A program made the position numbers and the translations under genes. A DNA stretch of 64,000 nucleotides from contig NZ_CAJQYY010000014.1 of NCBI RefSeq assembly GCF_907164575.1, positions 62,001 through 126,000 on the forward strand, given 5' to 3'. This document shows, piece after piece, positions 19,445 through 28,804 of this stretch. Position 1 is the stretch's first letter. Every line of letters starts with the position of its first letter. Below the pieces are notes generated by a model that was not told the origin of the DNA, ran no database searches, and worked only from the letters and a program-made list of their open reading frames with translations. This DNA is from Paraburkholderia gardini. GTDB taxonomy: Bacteria; Pseudomonadota; Gammaproteobacteria; Burkholderiales; Burkholderiaceae.

Positions 19445-20521
19445 ATGACCTTTTCCACGCCTTCCGGCGCCAGCGCCGCCTCCTCACCCTCCGACAACCG
19501 TCTGGATCTGCTCACCACCTGGCTTCGCCCGCATGCCGACCGGTATGGCCTCGAAGTGGCCTCGCTCGCGCCGGCTTCGTCGGACGCGAGTTTCCGGCGC
19601 TATTTCCGGCTCGCCGCCAGCAGCGAGCATGGCGCGTCGCTGATTGCAGTCGATGCGCCGCCGCCGGAGAAGTGCCGCGAGTTCGCGCAGGTCGCGCAGC
19701 TGCTCGCGCAGGCGGGCGTCCACGTGCCGCGCGTACTCGAGGTCGATTTCGACGCCGGCTTCATGCTGGTCACGGATCTCGGCACGCAGTCATACCTGCG
19801 GGCATTGACCGATGCGCAGGGCGAACCCGGCAGCGCCATCCCGCGCACGCTGATGCGCGATGCGCTCGATGCGCTGATCCACTGGCAACTCGCATCGCGG
19901 GAAGACGTCCTGCCGCCGTTCGACGAGGCGTTCCTGCGTCGCGAAATGGAATTGATGCCTGAGTGGTTTATCGAACGGCATCTGGATCAGGCCGTCGACG
20001 ACAACACCCGTGGCGTACTCGATCGCACGTTCGCGCTGCTGGTGGCGAGCGCGCGGGCGCAGCCGCAGGTGTTCATGCTGCGCGATTTCATGCCGCGCAA
20101 CCTGATGATCGCGACCCCGAACCCGGGCGTGCTCGACTTCCAGGACGCCGTCCACGGTCCGATCACGTATGACGTCGCTTCGTTGCTGCGCGACGCCTTT
20201 CTGAGCTGGGACGAAGAATTCGAGCTCGATTGCTTCGTGTACTACTGGGAACGCGCGAAAAAAGCCGGCCTGCCGGTCGATCCCGATTTCGGCGAGTTCT
20301 TCCGCCAGCTCGAATGGATGGGCCTGCAGCGGCATATCAAGGTGCTCGGACTCTTCTGCCGGATCAATTATCGCGACGGCAAGCCGCACTACCTCGCCGA
20401 CCTGCCGCGCTTCATCGGGTACGCGCGCAAGGTGGCCGGACGGTATCGCCCGCTCGCGCCGTTCGCAAAGCTGCTCGACCAGCTGGAAGGCCGCGCCGTC
20501 GATATCGGCTACACGTTCTGA
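19445..20521 (+). CDS. amgK: Anomeric MurNAc/GlcNAc kinase (phosphotransferase)
   Basis: AmgK phosphorylates N-acetylmuramate at the anomeric carbon in the peptidoglycan-recycling bypass that avoids de novo, fosfomycin-sensitive UDP-MurNAc synthesis. The 358-residue protein has the aminoglycoside-phosphotransferase fold, with catalytic loop RDFMPRNLM and metal-binding LDFQDAVHGP. The start is the ATG of MTFSTPSG; the much longer open frame above it is antisense to lptD. The function follows from the immediate murU partner 27 bases downstream and the divergent lptD, an arrangement known from Pseudomonas and related bacteria. Confidence 0.9.
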   Translation: MTFSTPSGASAASSPSDNRLDLLTTWLRPHADRYGLEVASLAPASSDASFRRYFRLAASSEHGASLIAVDAPPPEKCREFAQVAQLLAQAGVHVPRVLEVDFDAGFMLVTDLGTQSYLRALTDAQGEPGSAIPRTLMRDALDALIHWQLASREDVLPPFDEAFLRREMELMPEWFIERHLDQAVDDNTRGVLDRTFALLVASARAQPQVFMLRDFMPRNLMIATPNPGVLDFQDAVHGPITYDVASLLRDAFLSWDEEFELDCFVYYWERAKKAGLPVDPDFGEFFRQLEWMGLQRHIKVLGLFCRINYRDGKPHYLADLPRFIGYARKVAGRYRPLAPFAKLLDQLEGRAVDIGYTF

Positions 20522-20548
20522 GCCCATTCACCCAGGATCGGTCCCTCT

Positions 20549-21262
20549 GTGAATTCCCTGAAGAAAGCGATGATTTTTGCCGCGGGACGCGGCGAGCGGA
20601 TGCGTCCGCTGACCGATTCGCGCCCCAAGCCGCTGCTCGAAGCCGGCGGCCGTGCGTTGATCGAATGGCAGATCGAGCGGCTCGCGCGGGCCGGTTTTAA
20701 TACCGTCGTGATCAATCACGCGTGGCTTGGCGAGCAGATCGAAGCCGCGCTCGGCGACGGCTCGCGCTGGAACATCGCGCTGCGCTATTCGCCTGAAGGC
20801 GAAGCGCTGGAGACCGCGGGCGGCATCGCACAGGCGCGCTCGCTTCTGGAAGACGCAGGCAAGCCGGAAATCTTCGTCGCGGTCAGCGGCGACGTGTACG
20901 CGGATTTCGACTACGGCACGCTCGATGCTCACGCTGCACGGCTTGCCGCGCTGCCGGAACCGGGCATGCATCTCGTGATGGTGCCGAATCCGCCGTTCCA
21001 TCCGTCAGGGGATTTCGGGCTTGTCGACGGCGTCCTCTCGCTCGATGCGTCGCCGCGTTTCACGTTTGGCAACATCGGGCTGTACGACACGCGGATGTTC
21101 AGCGACCTGCAACCCGGCTCACGCCGCGCGCTGACGCCCTACTACCGCGATGCAATCGCGCGCGGGCGCGCGACAGGCGAACTGTACGAAGGATTGTGGG
21201 AAAACGTCGGCACACCGGCGCAGTTGCAGGCGCTCGACAAAAAGCTCGCGGCACGCCGCTAG
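20549..21262 (+). CDS. murU: MurNAc-1-phosphate uridylyltransferase
   Basis: MurU joins UTP to MurNAc-1-phosphate, giving UDP-MurNAc, the step after AmgK in cell-wall recycling. The 237 residues have the nucleotidyltransferase signature AAGRGERMRPLTDSRPKPLL at the N-terminus, ETAGGI in the sugar site and SGDVYADFD for the metal. The start is a GTG (MNSLKK); an ATG seven codons later would cut into the first beta strand. It sits 27 bases after amgK and ends in a 123-base gap before a convergent ABC exporter gene. Confidence 0.92.
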   Translation: MNSLKKAMIFAAGRGERMRPLTDSRPKPLLEAGGRALIEWQIERLARAGFNTVVINHAWLGEQIEAALGDGSRWNIALRYSPEGEALETAGGIAQARSLLEDAGKPEIFVAVSGDVYADFDYGTLDAHAARLAALPEPGMHLVMVPNPPFHPSGDFGLVDGVLSLDASPRFTFGNIGLYDTRMFSDLQPGSRRALTPYYRDAIARGRATGELYEGLWENVGTPAQLQALDKKLAARR

Positions 21263-21385
21263 CGGCAGCGGCCTGTGGCGGCACCACGCTGTCGCCGCGC
21301 GAAGCGGTTTGCAACAACCGTTGCGCCGGAATCCGCTTGCGCCTGATCGCGCGGCGCAAATCCACGGTAAGCAGGTAAGCGCGCG

Positions 21386-23281
21386 TCAGTGCCCGGCGCT
21401 GCCCGCTTCGGTTGCCGGCTCCGGCGCTTCGCCGGCATGTTCCGCGCGTTGCTGCTGCAACGCCCACATCTGCGCGAAGAGACCGCCCGCGCGCACCAGT
21501 TCGGCATGCGTGCCGCGTTCGACGATCCGTCCGCGATCCATCACGATAATCTGCTGCGCGTGAACGACCGTCGACAACCGGTGCGCGATGATGAGCGTCG
21601 TGCGCTCGCGGGCGATCTGGTCGAGTTCGTGCTGGATCGCGCGTTCGGAACGCGAATCGAGCGCGGACGTCGCTTCGTCGAAGATCAAAATCGGCGGATT
21701 CTTCAGGATCGTGCGCGCAATCGCGACGCGCTGTTTCTCACCGCCCGACAGCTTCAGGCCGCGCTCGCCCACCGGCGTCTCGTAACCCTTCGGCAGCCCT
21801 TCGATGAAATCGTGAATGTGCGCCGCGCGCGCCGCCGCGATCACTTCGTCGCGCGTCGCCGTCGGGTGGCCGTAGGCGATGTTGTAGTAGATCGTGTCGT
21901 TAAAGAGCACCGTATCCTGCGGCACGATGCCGATCGAGGCGCGCAGCGAATCCTGCGTCACATCGCGGATATCCTGGCCGTCGATCGTGATCGCGCCGCC
22001 CGTTGCACGGTCGAGATCGTAGAAGCGGAACATCAGACGCGCGAGCGTCGACTTGCCCGAGCCGCTATGTCCGACAACAGCCGTCGTCGTGCCGGCCGGA
22101 ATCATGAAGCTCACGTCGTGCAGGATCTGACGCTCGGGGTCATATGAGAAATTCACGTGATCGAGCCGCACCTGCGCGCCGCGCACGGTGAGCGCGGCCG
22201 CGTTTTCCAGGTCGGGTACTTCCTGCGCGGCGCCGAGCAGCGTGAACATACGGTCCATGTCGGTGAGACTCTGCTTGAGCTCGCGATACACCACGCCGAG
22301 AAAATTCAGCGGAATGTAGAGCTGCAGCATGAACGTGTTGATCAGCACGAGATCGCCGAGCGTGAGCTTGCCCGCCATGACGCCTTGCGTCGCGCGCCAC
22401 AGGATGAACACAAGGCCCGTGCCGATGATCGTCTGCTGCCCGAAATTCAGCGCCGACAGAGAGTTCTGCGACTTGATCGCCGCCGCGCGATAGCGCTTCA
22501 GGTTTTCGTCGTAACGCTGCGCTTCCCACTCTTCGTTGCCGAAGTACTTGACGGTTTCGTAGTTGAGCAGCGAATCGATGGCGCGTGAATTCGCGCGCGA
22601 ATCGAGGTCGTTCATCGTGCGACGGAAATGCGTGCGCCATTCGGTCACTTTCACGGTGAACGTGATGTACGCGGCAAGCGCGATAAACGTGACGATCGCG
22701 TAATACGCCTCGTATTTGACGACGAAAAATCCCAGCACGAGCCCGACTTCGACGAGCGTCGGCAGGATGCTGTAGAGCGAATACGAAATGAGCTGCGTGA
22801 TGCCGCGCGTGCCGCGTTCGATATCGCGCGACATGCCGCCTGTCTGCCGGTCCAGATGAAACCGGAGTGAGAGCGCGTGCAGATGCCGGAACACTTTCAG
22901 CGCGAGTTGCCGCACCGCGCTTTCGGTCACTTTCGAGAACAGGATTTCCCGCAGTTCGGTGAAGAGCGAGGTGGAAAGCCGCACCACCGCGTACGCGACC
23001 ACGAGCAGCCCGACGCCGCCGAGCAGCACGATGCCCGGCGCGTGATCCGCGCGCCCGAGCGCAGTCAGATGCTGCACCGACACGAGGTTGTCGATGATCC
23101 GCTTCATCACGATCGGCACGCCGAGGTTCGCGACCTTCGCGCCGATCAGGCAGCTGAGCGCGAAAATCACGCGCCACCTGTACGTCGCGAGATACGGCAG
23201 CAGCGAGAGGATCGTCTGCCAGTCATTGCGCGGCTGGGTCGAGATCGGAGAAGGCTCGGACGAGGCGGAATAACGGCGCAT
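21386..23281 (-). CDS. ABC exporter, Atm1/HMT-like half transporter
   Basis: This is a fused permease-ATPase of 631 residues acting as an inner-membrane homodimer. Six helices (about 35-340) contain GAKVANLGVPIVMKRIIDNL, typical of the Atm1/heavy-metal-tolerance group that exports glutathione conjugates or related sulfur compounds. The ATPase has Walker A GHSGSGKST, signature LSGGEKQRVAIART, Walker B ILIFDEATSALD and the switch His in IAHRLST. ATG 23281 is chosen; a longer frame from 23365 adds an unlikely stretch. It is convergent with murU. MsbA is less likely from the helix sequence. Confidence 0.87.
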   Translation of the reverse strand: MRRYSASSEPSPISTQPRNDWQTILSLLPYLATYRWRVIFALSCLIGAKVANLGVPIVMKRIIDNLVSVQHLTALGRADHAPGIVLLGGVGLLVVAYAVVRLSTSLFTELREILFSKVTESAVRQLALKVFRHLHALSLRFHLDRQTGGMSRDIERGTRGITQLISYSLYSILPTLVEVGLVLGFFVVKYEAYYAIVTFIALAAYITFTVKVTEWRTHFRRTMNDLDSRANSRAIDSLLNYETVKYFGNEEWEAQRYDENLKRYRAAAIKSQNSLSALNFGQQTIIGTGLVFILWRATQGVMAGKLTLGDLVLINTFMLQLYIPLNFLGVVYRELKQSLTDMDRMFTLLGAAQEVPDLENAAALTVRGAQVRLDHVNFSYDPERQILHDVSFMIPAGTTTAVVGHSGSGKSTLARLMFRFYDLDRATGGAITIDGQDIRDVTQDSLRASIGIVPQDTVLFNDTIYYNIAYGHPTATRDEVIAAARAAHIHDFIEGLPKGYETPVGERGLKLSGGEKQRVAIARTILKNPPILIFDEATSALDSRSERAIQHELDQIARERTTLIIAHRLSTVVHAQQIIVMDRGRIVERGTHAELVRAGGLFAQMWALQQQRAEHAGEAPEPATEAGSAGH

Positions 23282-23504
23282 GAAGGTCGGCTGTGGGGAG
23301 GGGGTGTCGAATGTATCGGAGCGCGCCTGCCCGCAGGCATCCGGCGTGCGCGCTTTCCCGTACAATTCCTGATCTTCCTATTGTCGCAGAAGCCGGCTGG
23401 CGCCGCTTTGGCCGCGCTGGCCGGGTACCGGCCATGCCGATGGCGCGAAAAACGCGTCTCTTCCATACGAAGCAAAGCCAGCCGGCACGAAGCCCACCCG
23501 CTCC

Positions 23505-23912
23505 ATGGACGTCACGATGACCCAGAACCTGCAACTCCCGCAAAAGCCGCCTGCCCTGCGTGTCGTCCCGCAACCGTCGGATTCGAACATGCATGGCGAC
23601 GTGTTCGGCGGCTGGATCATGGCGCAGGTCGACATCGCCGGGTCGATCCCGGCGAGCCGCCGCGCGAACGGCCGCGTCGCGACGATCGCGGTCAATTCGT
23701 TCGTGTTCAAGCAGCCGGTTTTTGTCGGCGATCTGCTGAGCTTTTACGCGGATATCGTGAAGACGGGCAATACGTCGGTCACGGTTTCGGTCGAGGTGTA
23801 CGCGCAGCGTATGAGCCTCGCCGAACACGTCGTGAAGGTGACCGAAGCGACGCTCACGTATGTCGCGACCGACAGCGACCGTCGTCCGCGGGCATTGCCT
23901 GCGCTGGATTGA
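23505..23912 (+). CDS. Acyl-CoA thioesterase, YciA-like hotdog protein
   Basis: This 135-residue single-hotdog protein of the BACH/YciA group hydrolyses acyl-CoA to free acid and CoA. The active-site region SDSNMHGDVFGGWIMAQVD carries the conserved Asn-His-Gly and the FGG turn. NSFVFKQPVFVGDLLSFYA is also typical of the family. A second ATG at 23517 is possible. It is divergent from the ABC exporter gene with a 223-base gap that shows no other clear feature. Confidence 0.9.
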   Translation: MDVTMTQNLQLPQKPPALRVVPQPSDSNMHGDVFGGWIMAQVDIAGSIPASRRANGRVATIAVNSFVFKQPVFVGDLLSFYADIVKTGNTSVTVSVEVYAQRMSLAEHVVKVTEATLTYVATDSDRRPRALPALD

Positions 23913-23991
23913 CCGTTTTCAGTTGACGGGAAATATGGGCGCTTCAATCCACACTGGAACAAACGCCGCCGCAGCGCGGCCCCGGTATTTT

Positions 23992-26900
23992 TCAGGTCTC
24001 GACCGATAACACGGCCGCCGCCTGCCGCAACAACACCGGAACCGCCTCGTGCGGCATCGGCTTCGCGAAATAGAAGCCCTGCATTTCGTCGCAGGCACGT
24101 TCGCGCAGGAAGTCGAGTTGCGCCGACGTTTCCACGCCCTCCGCGATCACCTGCAATTTCAGCGAGTGCGCGAGCGCGATGATCGCTGACGTGATCGCTT
24201 CATCGTCGCTCGATGCGCCGATATCCGACACGAACGAGCGGTCGATCTTCAGACGGTCGACCGGAAAACGCTTCAGGTAGCTCAGGCTCGAATAACCGGT
24301 GCCGAAGTCGTCGATGGCAAGACCGATGCCGAGCGCGTGCAACTCGGTGAGCATCGTCACCGCGTCTTCGGCGTTGCGCATGATCGTGCTCTCGGTCAGT
24401 TCGAGTTCGAGATACTTCGGTTCGAGCCCCGTCTGCGCGAGCACCTGTTTGACGAGCACCGCGATGTCGCGCTGTTCGAACTGCCGCGCCGACAGGTTCA
24501 CCGACACGCGCGCCGGCGGCAAACCTTCGTCCTGCCACGCCTTGTTCTGGCGGCACGCCTCGTAGAGCACCCATTCCGACAGCGGCCCGATCAGCCCGCT
24601 TTCCTCGGCTACCGGAATGAACGATGCCGGCGACACCAGTCCGACCTCAGGATCGAGCCAGCGCACGAGCGCCTCCATTCCGACAATCCGCCCGCTGGCG
24701 ATATCCACCTGCGGCTGGTAATGCAGCAGGAATTCACTGTCGCGCAGCGCGCGCCGCAAACGCCGTTCGAGGTTCATCCGCGCGCTCGCGTTCGCGTTCA
24801 TCTCCGGCTCGAAGAACTGGAACGTATTGCGGCCCATGTCCTTCGCACGGTACATCGCGAGGTCGGCCTTTTTCATCAGCGTTTCGGCGTCGTGCCCGTC
24901 CTGCGGGAAAAGGCTCGCGCCCATGCTGCAGCCCACATACAGTTCGGTGCCGTCGAGCCAGACCGGCTCCGAAATCGATGCACGTGCCCGCTCCATCCAC
25001 GCAATCAGAAACTGTTCGTCGATGGTGTCGGTCATCACGATCACGAACTCGTCGCCGCCGTGACGCGCGACCGTGTCGCTCGCCCGCGCGCAACGCGTGA
25101 GCCGCTCCGCGACGACACCGAGCAGCCGGTCGCCAACGCTGTGTCCGAGGCTGTCGTTCACGTTCTTGAAACCGTCGAGATCGATGAACACCACCGCGAC
25201 GCCCCGCTCGCGACGCTGCGCGGCAATCAGTGCGTGCTGCAGCCGGTCGCGCAGCAGGTTGCGGTTCGGCAGGCGCGTGAGGCTGTCGTAATTCGCCTGG
25301 TATTCGAGCTGCTCCTGATAGCGGATCAGCTCGGTCACGTCGTTGATGACGCCGATGTGGTGCGTTGTCTGGCCGTCGGCGTTCGGCACCGGCGCGATGA
25401 ACAGCTGGTTCCAGAACAGCGCGCCGTCCTTGCGGTAATTGCGCAGCACGGCACTGACTTCGCGATTGGCGGCGAGCCCCTGACGGATCGCGGCGAGCCC
25501 TTCCTGATCGCGATCGTCACGCTGCAGCAGGCGGCAATCCTGGCCCAGCACTTCGGCCGGATCGTAGCCGGTGATGCGCTTGAACGCGGGGTTCACATAT
25601 TCGATCAGGTTGCCAGTCTCCGCCGGCCCGGTGATCAGGATCGCGTTCACGCTTGCGTCGAGCGCGCGACTCTGCAGGCGCAGCGCGAGATCCGAACGCT
25701 TGCGCTCGGTGACGTCCGTGTACGAGCCGAGCACCCCGATCACGCTGCCGTCGCTGTCGGTGAACGGCAGCTTGCTCGTGACGGTCGTGCGGTGCACGCC
25801 GTCGAGTACGAGATCGACCTCGAAGTTCATCTTCGGCACGCTCGACGCGATCACTTCCTCGTCGATCGTACGTATGTGCGGCGCGAATTCGCGCCACGGC
25901 ATGTCGAAGTCCGTCTTGCCGATCACCTGCTCCGGATAAGCGAGCCCGGCGTCGCGCGCGAACGCCATGTTGCAGCCGAGATAGCGCGATTCGCGATCTT
26001 TCCAGAAGATGCGCTGCGGAATGTTGTCGATGACCGTTTCCAGCATCTGGTTCGACCGCTGCGCCTCGGCTTCGGCGTTGATCTGTTCGGTGACGTCGTC
26101 GGCCAGCACGAAAAATGCCGGGCGGCCGGCGAAACTCAGCGCGTGATATGAAATGTCCGCGCTGATCAGTGAGCCGTCCTTGCGACGGTGACGCCACACG
26201 CCGGCCATCGTCCGCCCGCTGCTCGGCACGATGTCACTGCGCTGCAAATGCGACTCCAGCCGCGCGACTTCCGCGACCGGCCGGATCACACGAATCGTCA
26301 TCGCGAGGAATTCGGTTTCGGAATAGCCGTATTGCTGCACGGCCGCGCCGTTCACCGCGAGAAAGCGCAGCGTCTCGCGATCGAAGATGTACATCGGCAC
26401 CGGATGCGCGTCGAACAGGCCTCGAAAGCGTTCGTCATTGCGGCGCAGTGCACGCACGATGCGGATTTTTTCGCGTGCGGCGGTCTCGCGCACGCCGAAC
26501 GTGTAGATCAAAAGACCGCTGCCGGCGAGCGTCGTGACGAACAGGAACAGCATCGCGACCTGGGTCGATTTCGTCGAGTCGCCAAGCGCGGCTTCGAGCG
26601 CGCGGTCCTCGTCCTGGCGTATTGCCGTGAGGCCCGAATCGAACGCATCGAGTTGCGTGTCGAGACGCGTGTATTCGATTGCGGCCCACGCCCGCGAATC
26701 ATCGAGCCCCGGTTGCGCCGCCCGGGCGAGCGCCGTGTCGACGCCGCGCTGCAACACGCGCGAGGCCGGCACGAGCCGGTCGAGGCCGTCGATCAGACGC
26801 GGCTCGGCGCTGAACCGGCCTCGCAGCGACGCCTCCAGCCTGCTGAGTTCGACGGCCCGACGCGTGGCGGCGCTGGCCGGCTCGATGGTGCCGGACGCTT

Positions 26901-27105
26901 CGAAACGGCCAAGCGCGGCCAGCCCGCCTTCGAGCGTTTCCCGCCAGGCGTCCAGGTCCTGCTTGACGCTCATCGAGCGCAAGGTCCGTTCGTCCGCGGC
27001 GCGCTGGCCGCAGATCTGCGTGTAGGCAACAAAAGCGTTCGCGCCGACGGCCGCGGCGACGACTGCCAGATTGATCAGCAGTCGCTTCGAAAAAAGAGAA
27101 GTCAT
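23992..27105 (-). CDS. PAS-PAS-PAS(LOV-like)-GGDEF-EAL c-di-GMP protein
   Basis: This 1037-residue membrane protein should make and break cyclic di-GMP. Helices at about 8-30 and 182-204 bracket a periplasmic helical region. Three PAS domains follow (about 225-340, 351-470, 480-600). The GGDEF domain is intact (GGDEF at 683-687) with an RASD inhibitory site (674-677). The EAL domain retains EALVRW, ELTEST, DDFGTGYSSL and EGVET, so both activities look possible. The third PAS has GQDCRLLQ with C524, plus N556 and N566, as in blue-light LOV domains. The usual glutamine is I587 and one FMN-contact Asn is D523. Confidence 0.93.
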   Translation of the reverse strand: MTSLFSKRLLINLAVVAAAVGANAFVAYTQICGQRAADERTLRSMSVKQDLDAWRETLEGGLAALGRFEASGTIEPASAATRRAVELSRLEASLRGRFSAEPRLIDGLDRLVPASRVLQRGVDTALARAAQPGLDDSRAWAAIEYTRLDTQLDAFDSGLTAIRQDEDRALEAALGDSTKSTQVAMLFLFVTTLAGSGLLIYTFGVRETAAREKIRIVRALRRNDERFRGLFDAHPVPMYIFDRETLRFLAVNGAAVQQYGYSETEFLAMTIRVIRPVAEVARLESHLQRSDIVPSSGRTMAGVWRHRRKDGSLISADISYHALSFAGRPAFFVLADDVTEQINAEAEAQRSNQMLETVIDNIPQRIFWKDRESRYLGCNMAFARDAGLAYPEQVIGKTDFDMPWREFAPHIRTIDEEVIASSVPKMNFEVDLVLDGVHRTTVTSKLPFTDSDGSVIGVLGSYTDVTERKRSDLALRLQSRALDASVNAILITGPAETGNLIEYVNPAFKRITGYDPAEVLGQDCRLLQRDDRDQEGLAAIRQGLAANREVSAVLRNYRKDGALFWNQLFIAPVPNADGQTTHHIGVINDVTELIRYQEQLEYQANYDSLTRLPNRNLLRDRLQHALIAAQRRERGVAVVFIDLDGFKNVNDSLGHSVGDRLLGVVAERLTRCARASDTVARHGGDEFVIVMTDTIDEQFLIAWMERARASISEPVWLDGTELYVGCSMGASLFPQDGHDAETLMKKADLAMYRAKDMGRNTFQFFEPEMNANASARMNLERRLRRALRDSEFLLHYQPQVDIASGRIVGMEALVRWLDPEVGLVSPASFIPVAEESGLIGPLSEWVLYEACRQNKAWQDEGLPPARVSVNLSARQFEQRDIAVLVKQVLAQTGLEPKYLELELTESTIMRNAEDAVTMLTELHALGIGLAIDDFGTGYSSLSYLKRFPVDRLKIDRSFVSDIGASSDDEAITSAIIALAHSLKLQVIAEGVETSAQLDFLRERACDEMQGFYFAKPMPHEAVPVLLRQAAAVLSVET

Positions 27106-27294
27106 GAGTTCCGAACGTCGGGTCGTTCTGCGGGCGGGAAGCCCGGGCTGGCCTGCTTTTCGTCGCCATGTACGGCTGCACGAACGCGGGTCTTTTGCGC
27201 GCTAACCTCTGGTTAACGACCGGTTTCGGAGGAGATTGAGGGCTGGCCGGGAAATAATCCGGCGCAAACGGTTGTGGCTCGTCGCATCGGGCGT
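27106..27294. other. Upstream region of the c-di-GMP gene
   Basis: No gene is seen in these 189 bases. The only structure is a small hairpin TAACC-TCT-GGTTA at 27203-27215. It should hold the promoter of the c-di-GMP gene and the end of the next transcript, but no convincing box is visible. Confidence 0.3.
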
Positions 27295-27789
27295 TCAGCG
27301 CAGGTCGTGCCCGGAAGCCGCGACGCCGAACTCAGTCATCGCCGGGATGAAATCGTGGTTGCCTTCCGGCTTGCGCGACAGCTTGGCGAGCACGTAGCGC
27401 TGGAACGGATTGAGCCGTGCCCACTGCTCGCGCGTCGGCGCACGCAGCCGCGCGACGAGCGACTGATGCACGACGCCATCCGGCACCGCTTCCGTATTGC
27501 GCCACGCGGGCGCTTCCTCGGGCGTGAACCACTCCGGCTCGACATTCGCGTGCGTGCGCAGCATTTCGAAAAGCGCATGATCGAAATTCGGCTCGATGGT
27601 GGCGTCCTCCTCGACCGGAAAACGTGCCAGCAGCGCGCGGTCCTCGTGCGGCAGCATCTGCCACTGCGCGAGGGAGATGCGCAGGCCGAAACGGTCGAGA
27701 TTAAAGCGCACGGACATCGGAATGAAGCTGAGATTCTCCGATGAAGCGACTTCGAAGTTGAAGAGGAGCGGCGCCTCGTTGAGTCCCAT
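27295..27789 (-). CDS. Nitrate-reductase-associated protein family
   Basis: The 164-residue protein matches the small family named for its co-occurrence with nitrate reductase; its biochemical role is unknown. Recognisable parts are FNFEVASSENLSFIPMSVRFNLD near the N-terminus and the middle LAQWQMLP. ATG 27789 is chosen because AGGA lies about eight bases upstream; a TTG nine codons earlier is less likely. It is divergent from fdhD, which serves molybdenum-dependent formate dehydrogenases. The context is therefore molybdoenzyme metabolism, although no such enzyme lies in the window. Confidence 0.75.
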   Translation of the reverse strand: MGLNEAPLLFNFEVASSENLSFIPMSVRFNLDRFGLRISLAQWQMLPHEDRALLARFPVEEDATIEPNFDHALFEMLRTHANVEPEWFTPEEAPAWRNTEAVPDGVVHQSLVARLRAPTREQWARLNPFQRYVLAKLSRKPEGNHDFIPAMTEFGVAASGHDLR

Positions 27790-27920
27790 GTCAGTGTCCT
27801 GGTTGGTGACCGGCAACGCATGATGCCGGCTTGAGGTATTTTAGAACCTTATTCGCGGGCCGGAAACGCGTTGACGCATTGGCAGCGCGCCCCGCTTGCG
27901 GCAATTCAAGGAGTGGACGC

Positions 27921-28742
27921 TTGAACGAACTGGAAACCACCGGTCAGCCCGGCGCCGTCGAGCAGATCGTGCACCGGCATCGGGGAGAGTCGGTCGAAAC
28001 GCTCGCCGATCATGTCGGTCAGGAATGGCCTGTCGCGCTCGTTTTCAACGGCATTTCACATGCCGTGATGATGTGCACGCCGCGCGACCTGGAGGCGTTT
28101 GCCGTCGGCTTCGCGATTTCGGAAGGCATTGTCGGGCGCGGCAGCGACATTCAGGACATCGAGGTGGCGTGCTTCGAAGGCGAAATGCCGTACGCCGAAG
28201 TGCAGCTGACGGTCGTGCAGCAGGCATTTGTCGCGCTGAAGGAGAAACGCCGCGCGCTGGCGGGACGCACGGGCTGCGGTGTCTGCGGGATCGAAAGTAT
28301 CGATCTGCTCGACCTGCAGCCGGAAGTGGTGCCGGATACCGGCTTTCTGGCACGCCTCGCGCCCGATGCGATTGCACACGCCGCGCGCGCACTGCCGGCA
28401 CATCAGGCGCTGACGAAACTGACGGGCGGCCTGCACGCGGCCGCATGGTGCGATGCGGAAGGCGCGATCCGCTACGCGTTCGAAGACGTCGGCCGCCATA
28501 ACGCGCTCGACAAGCTGATCGGCCAGCTGGTGCTCGATCGCGCGGATGCGAAAGACGGCTTCGTGTTCCTGTCGAGCCGCGCGAGTTACGAGCTGGTGCG
28601 CAAGGCGGCCCGCGTCGGCATTCCGATGCTCGCGACGATTTCCGCGCCTTCGTCGCTCGCGATTGCGATCGCGAAGAAAGCGCAGCTCAGGCTGGTGAGC
28701 TTCTGCCGCGAATCCGGTTACGTCGAATACGGCACGCGGTGA
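27921..28742 (+). CDS. fdhD: Formate dehydrogenase accessory sulfurtransferase FdhD
   Basis: FdhD passes sulfur from IscS to the molybdenum cofactor of formate dehydrogenase. The CxxC needed for this is C119-G-V-C122. Other family stretches are GFAISEGIVG, FEDVGRHNALDKLIG and FLSSRASYELVRKAA. The start is a TTG at 27921 with a perfect AAGGAG seven bases before it, giving 273 residues, the family length. The open frame runs on to a TTG at 27831 without a ribosome-binding site. It is divergent from the nitrate-reductase-associated gene. Confidence 0.93.
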   Translation: MNELETTGQPGAVEQIVHRHRGESVETLADHVGQEWPVALVFNGISHAVMMCTPRDLEAFAVGFAISEGIVGRGSDIQDIEVACFEGEMPYAEVQLTVVQQAFVALKEKRRALAGRTGCGVCGIESIDLLDLQPEVVPDTGFLARLAPDAIAHAARALPAHQALTKLTGGLHAAAWCDAEGAIRYAFEDVGRHNALDKLIGQLVLDRADAKDGFVFLSSRASYELVRKAARVGIPMLATISAPSSLAIAIAKKAQLRLVSFCRESGYVEYGTR

Positions 28743-28804
28743 TCCGCTCGTGACGGACGCTGCGCAATAGCGCCGCGGCGCCCGACGTCGCTCCGCGAAG
28801 ACGC

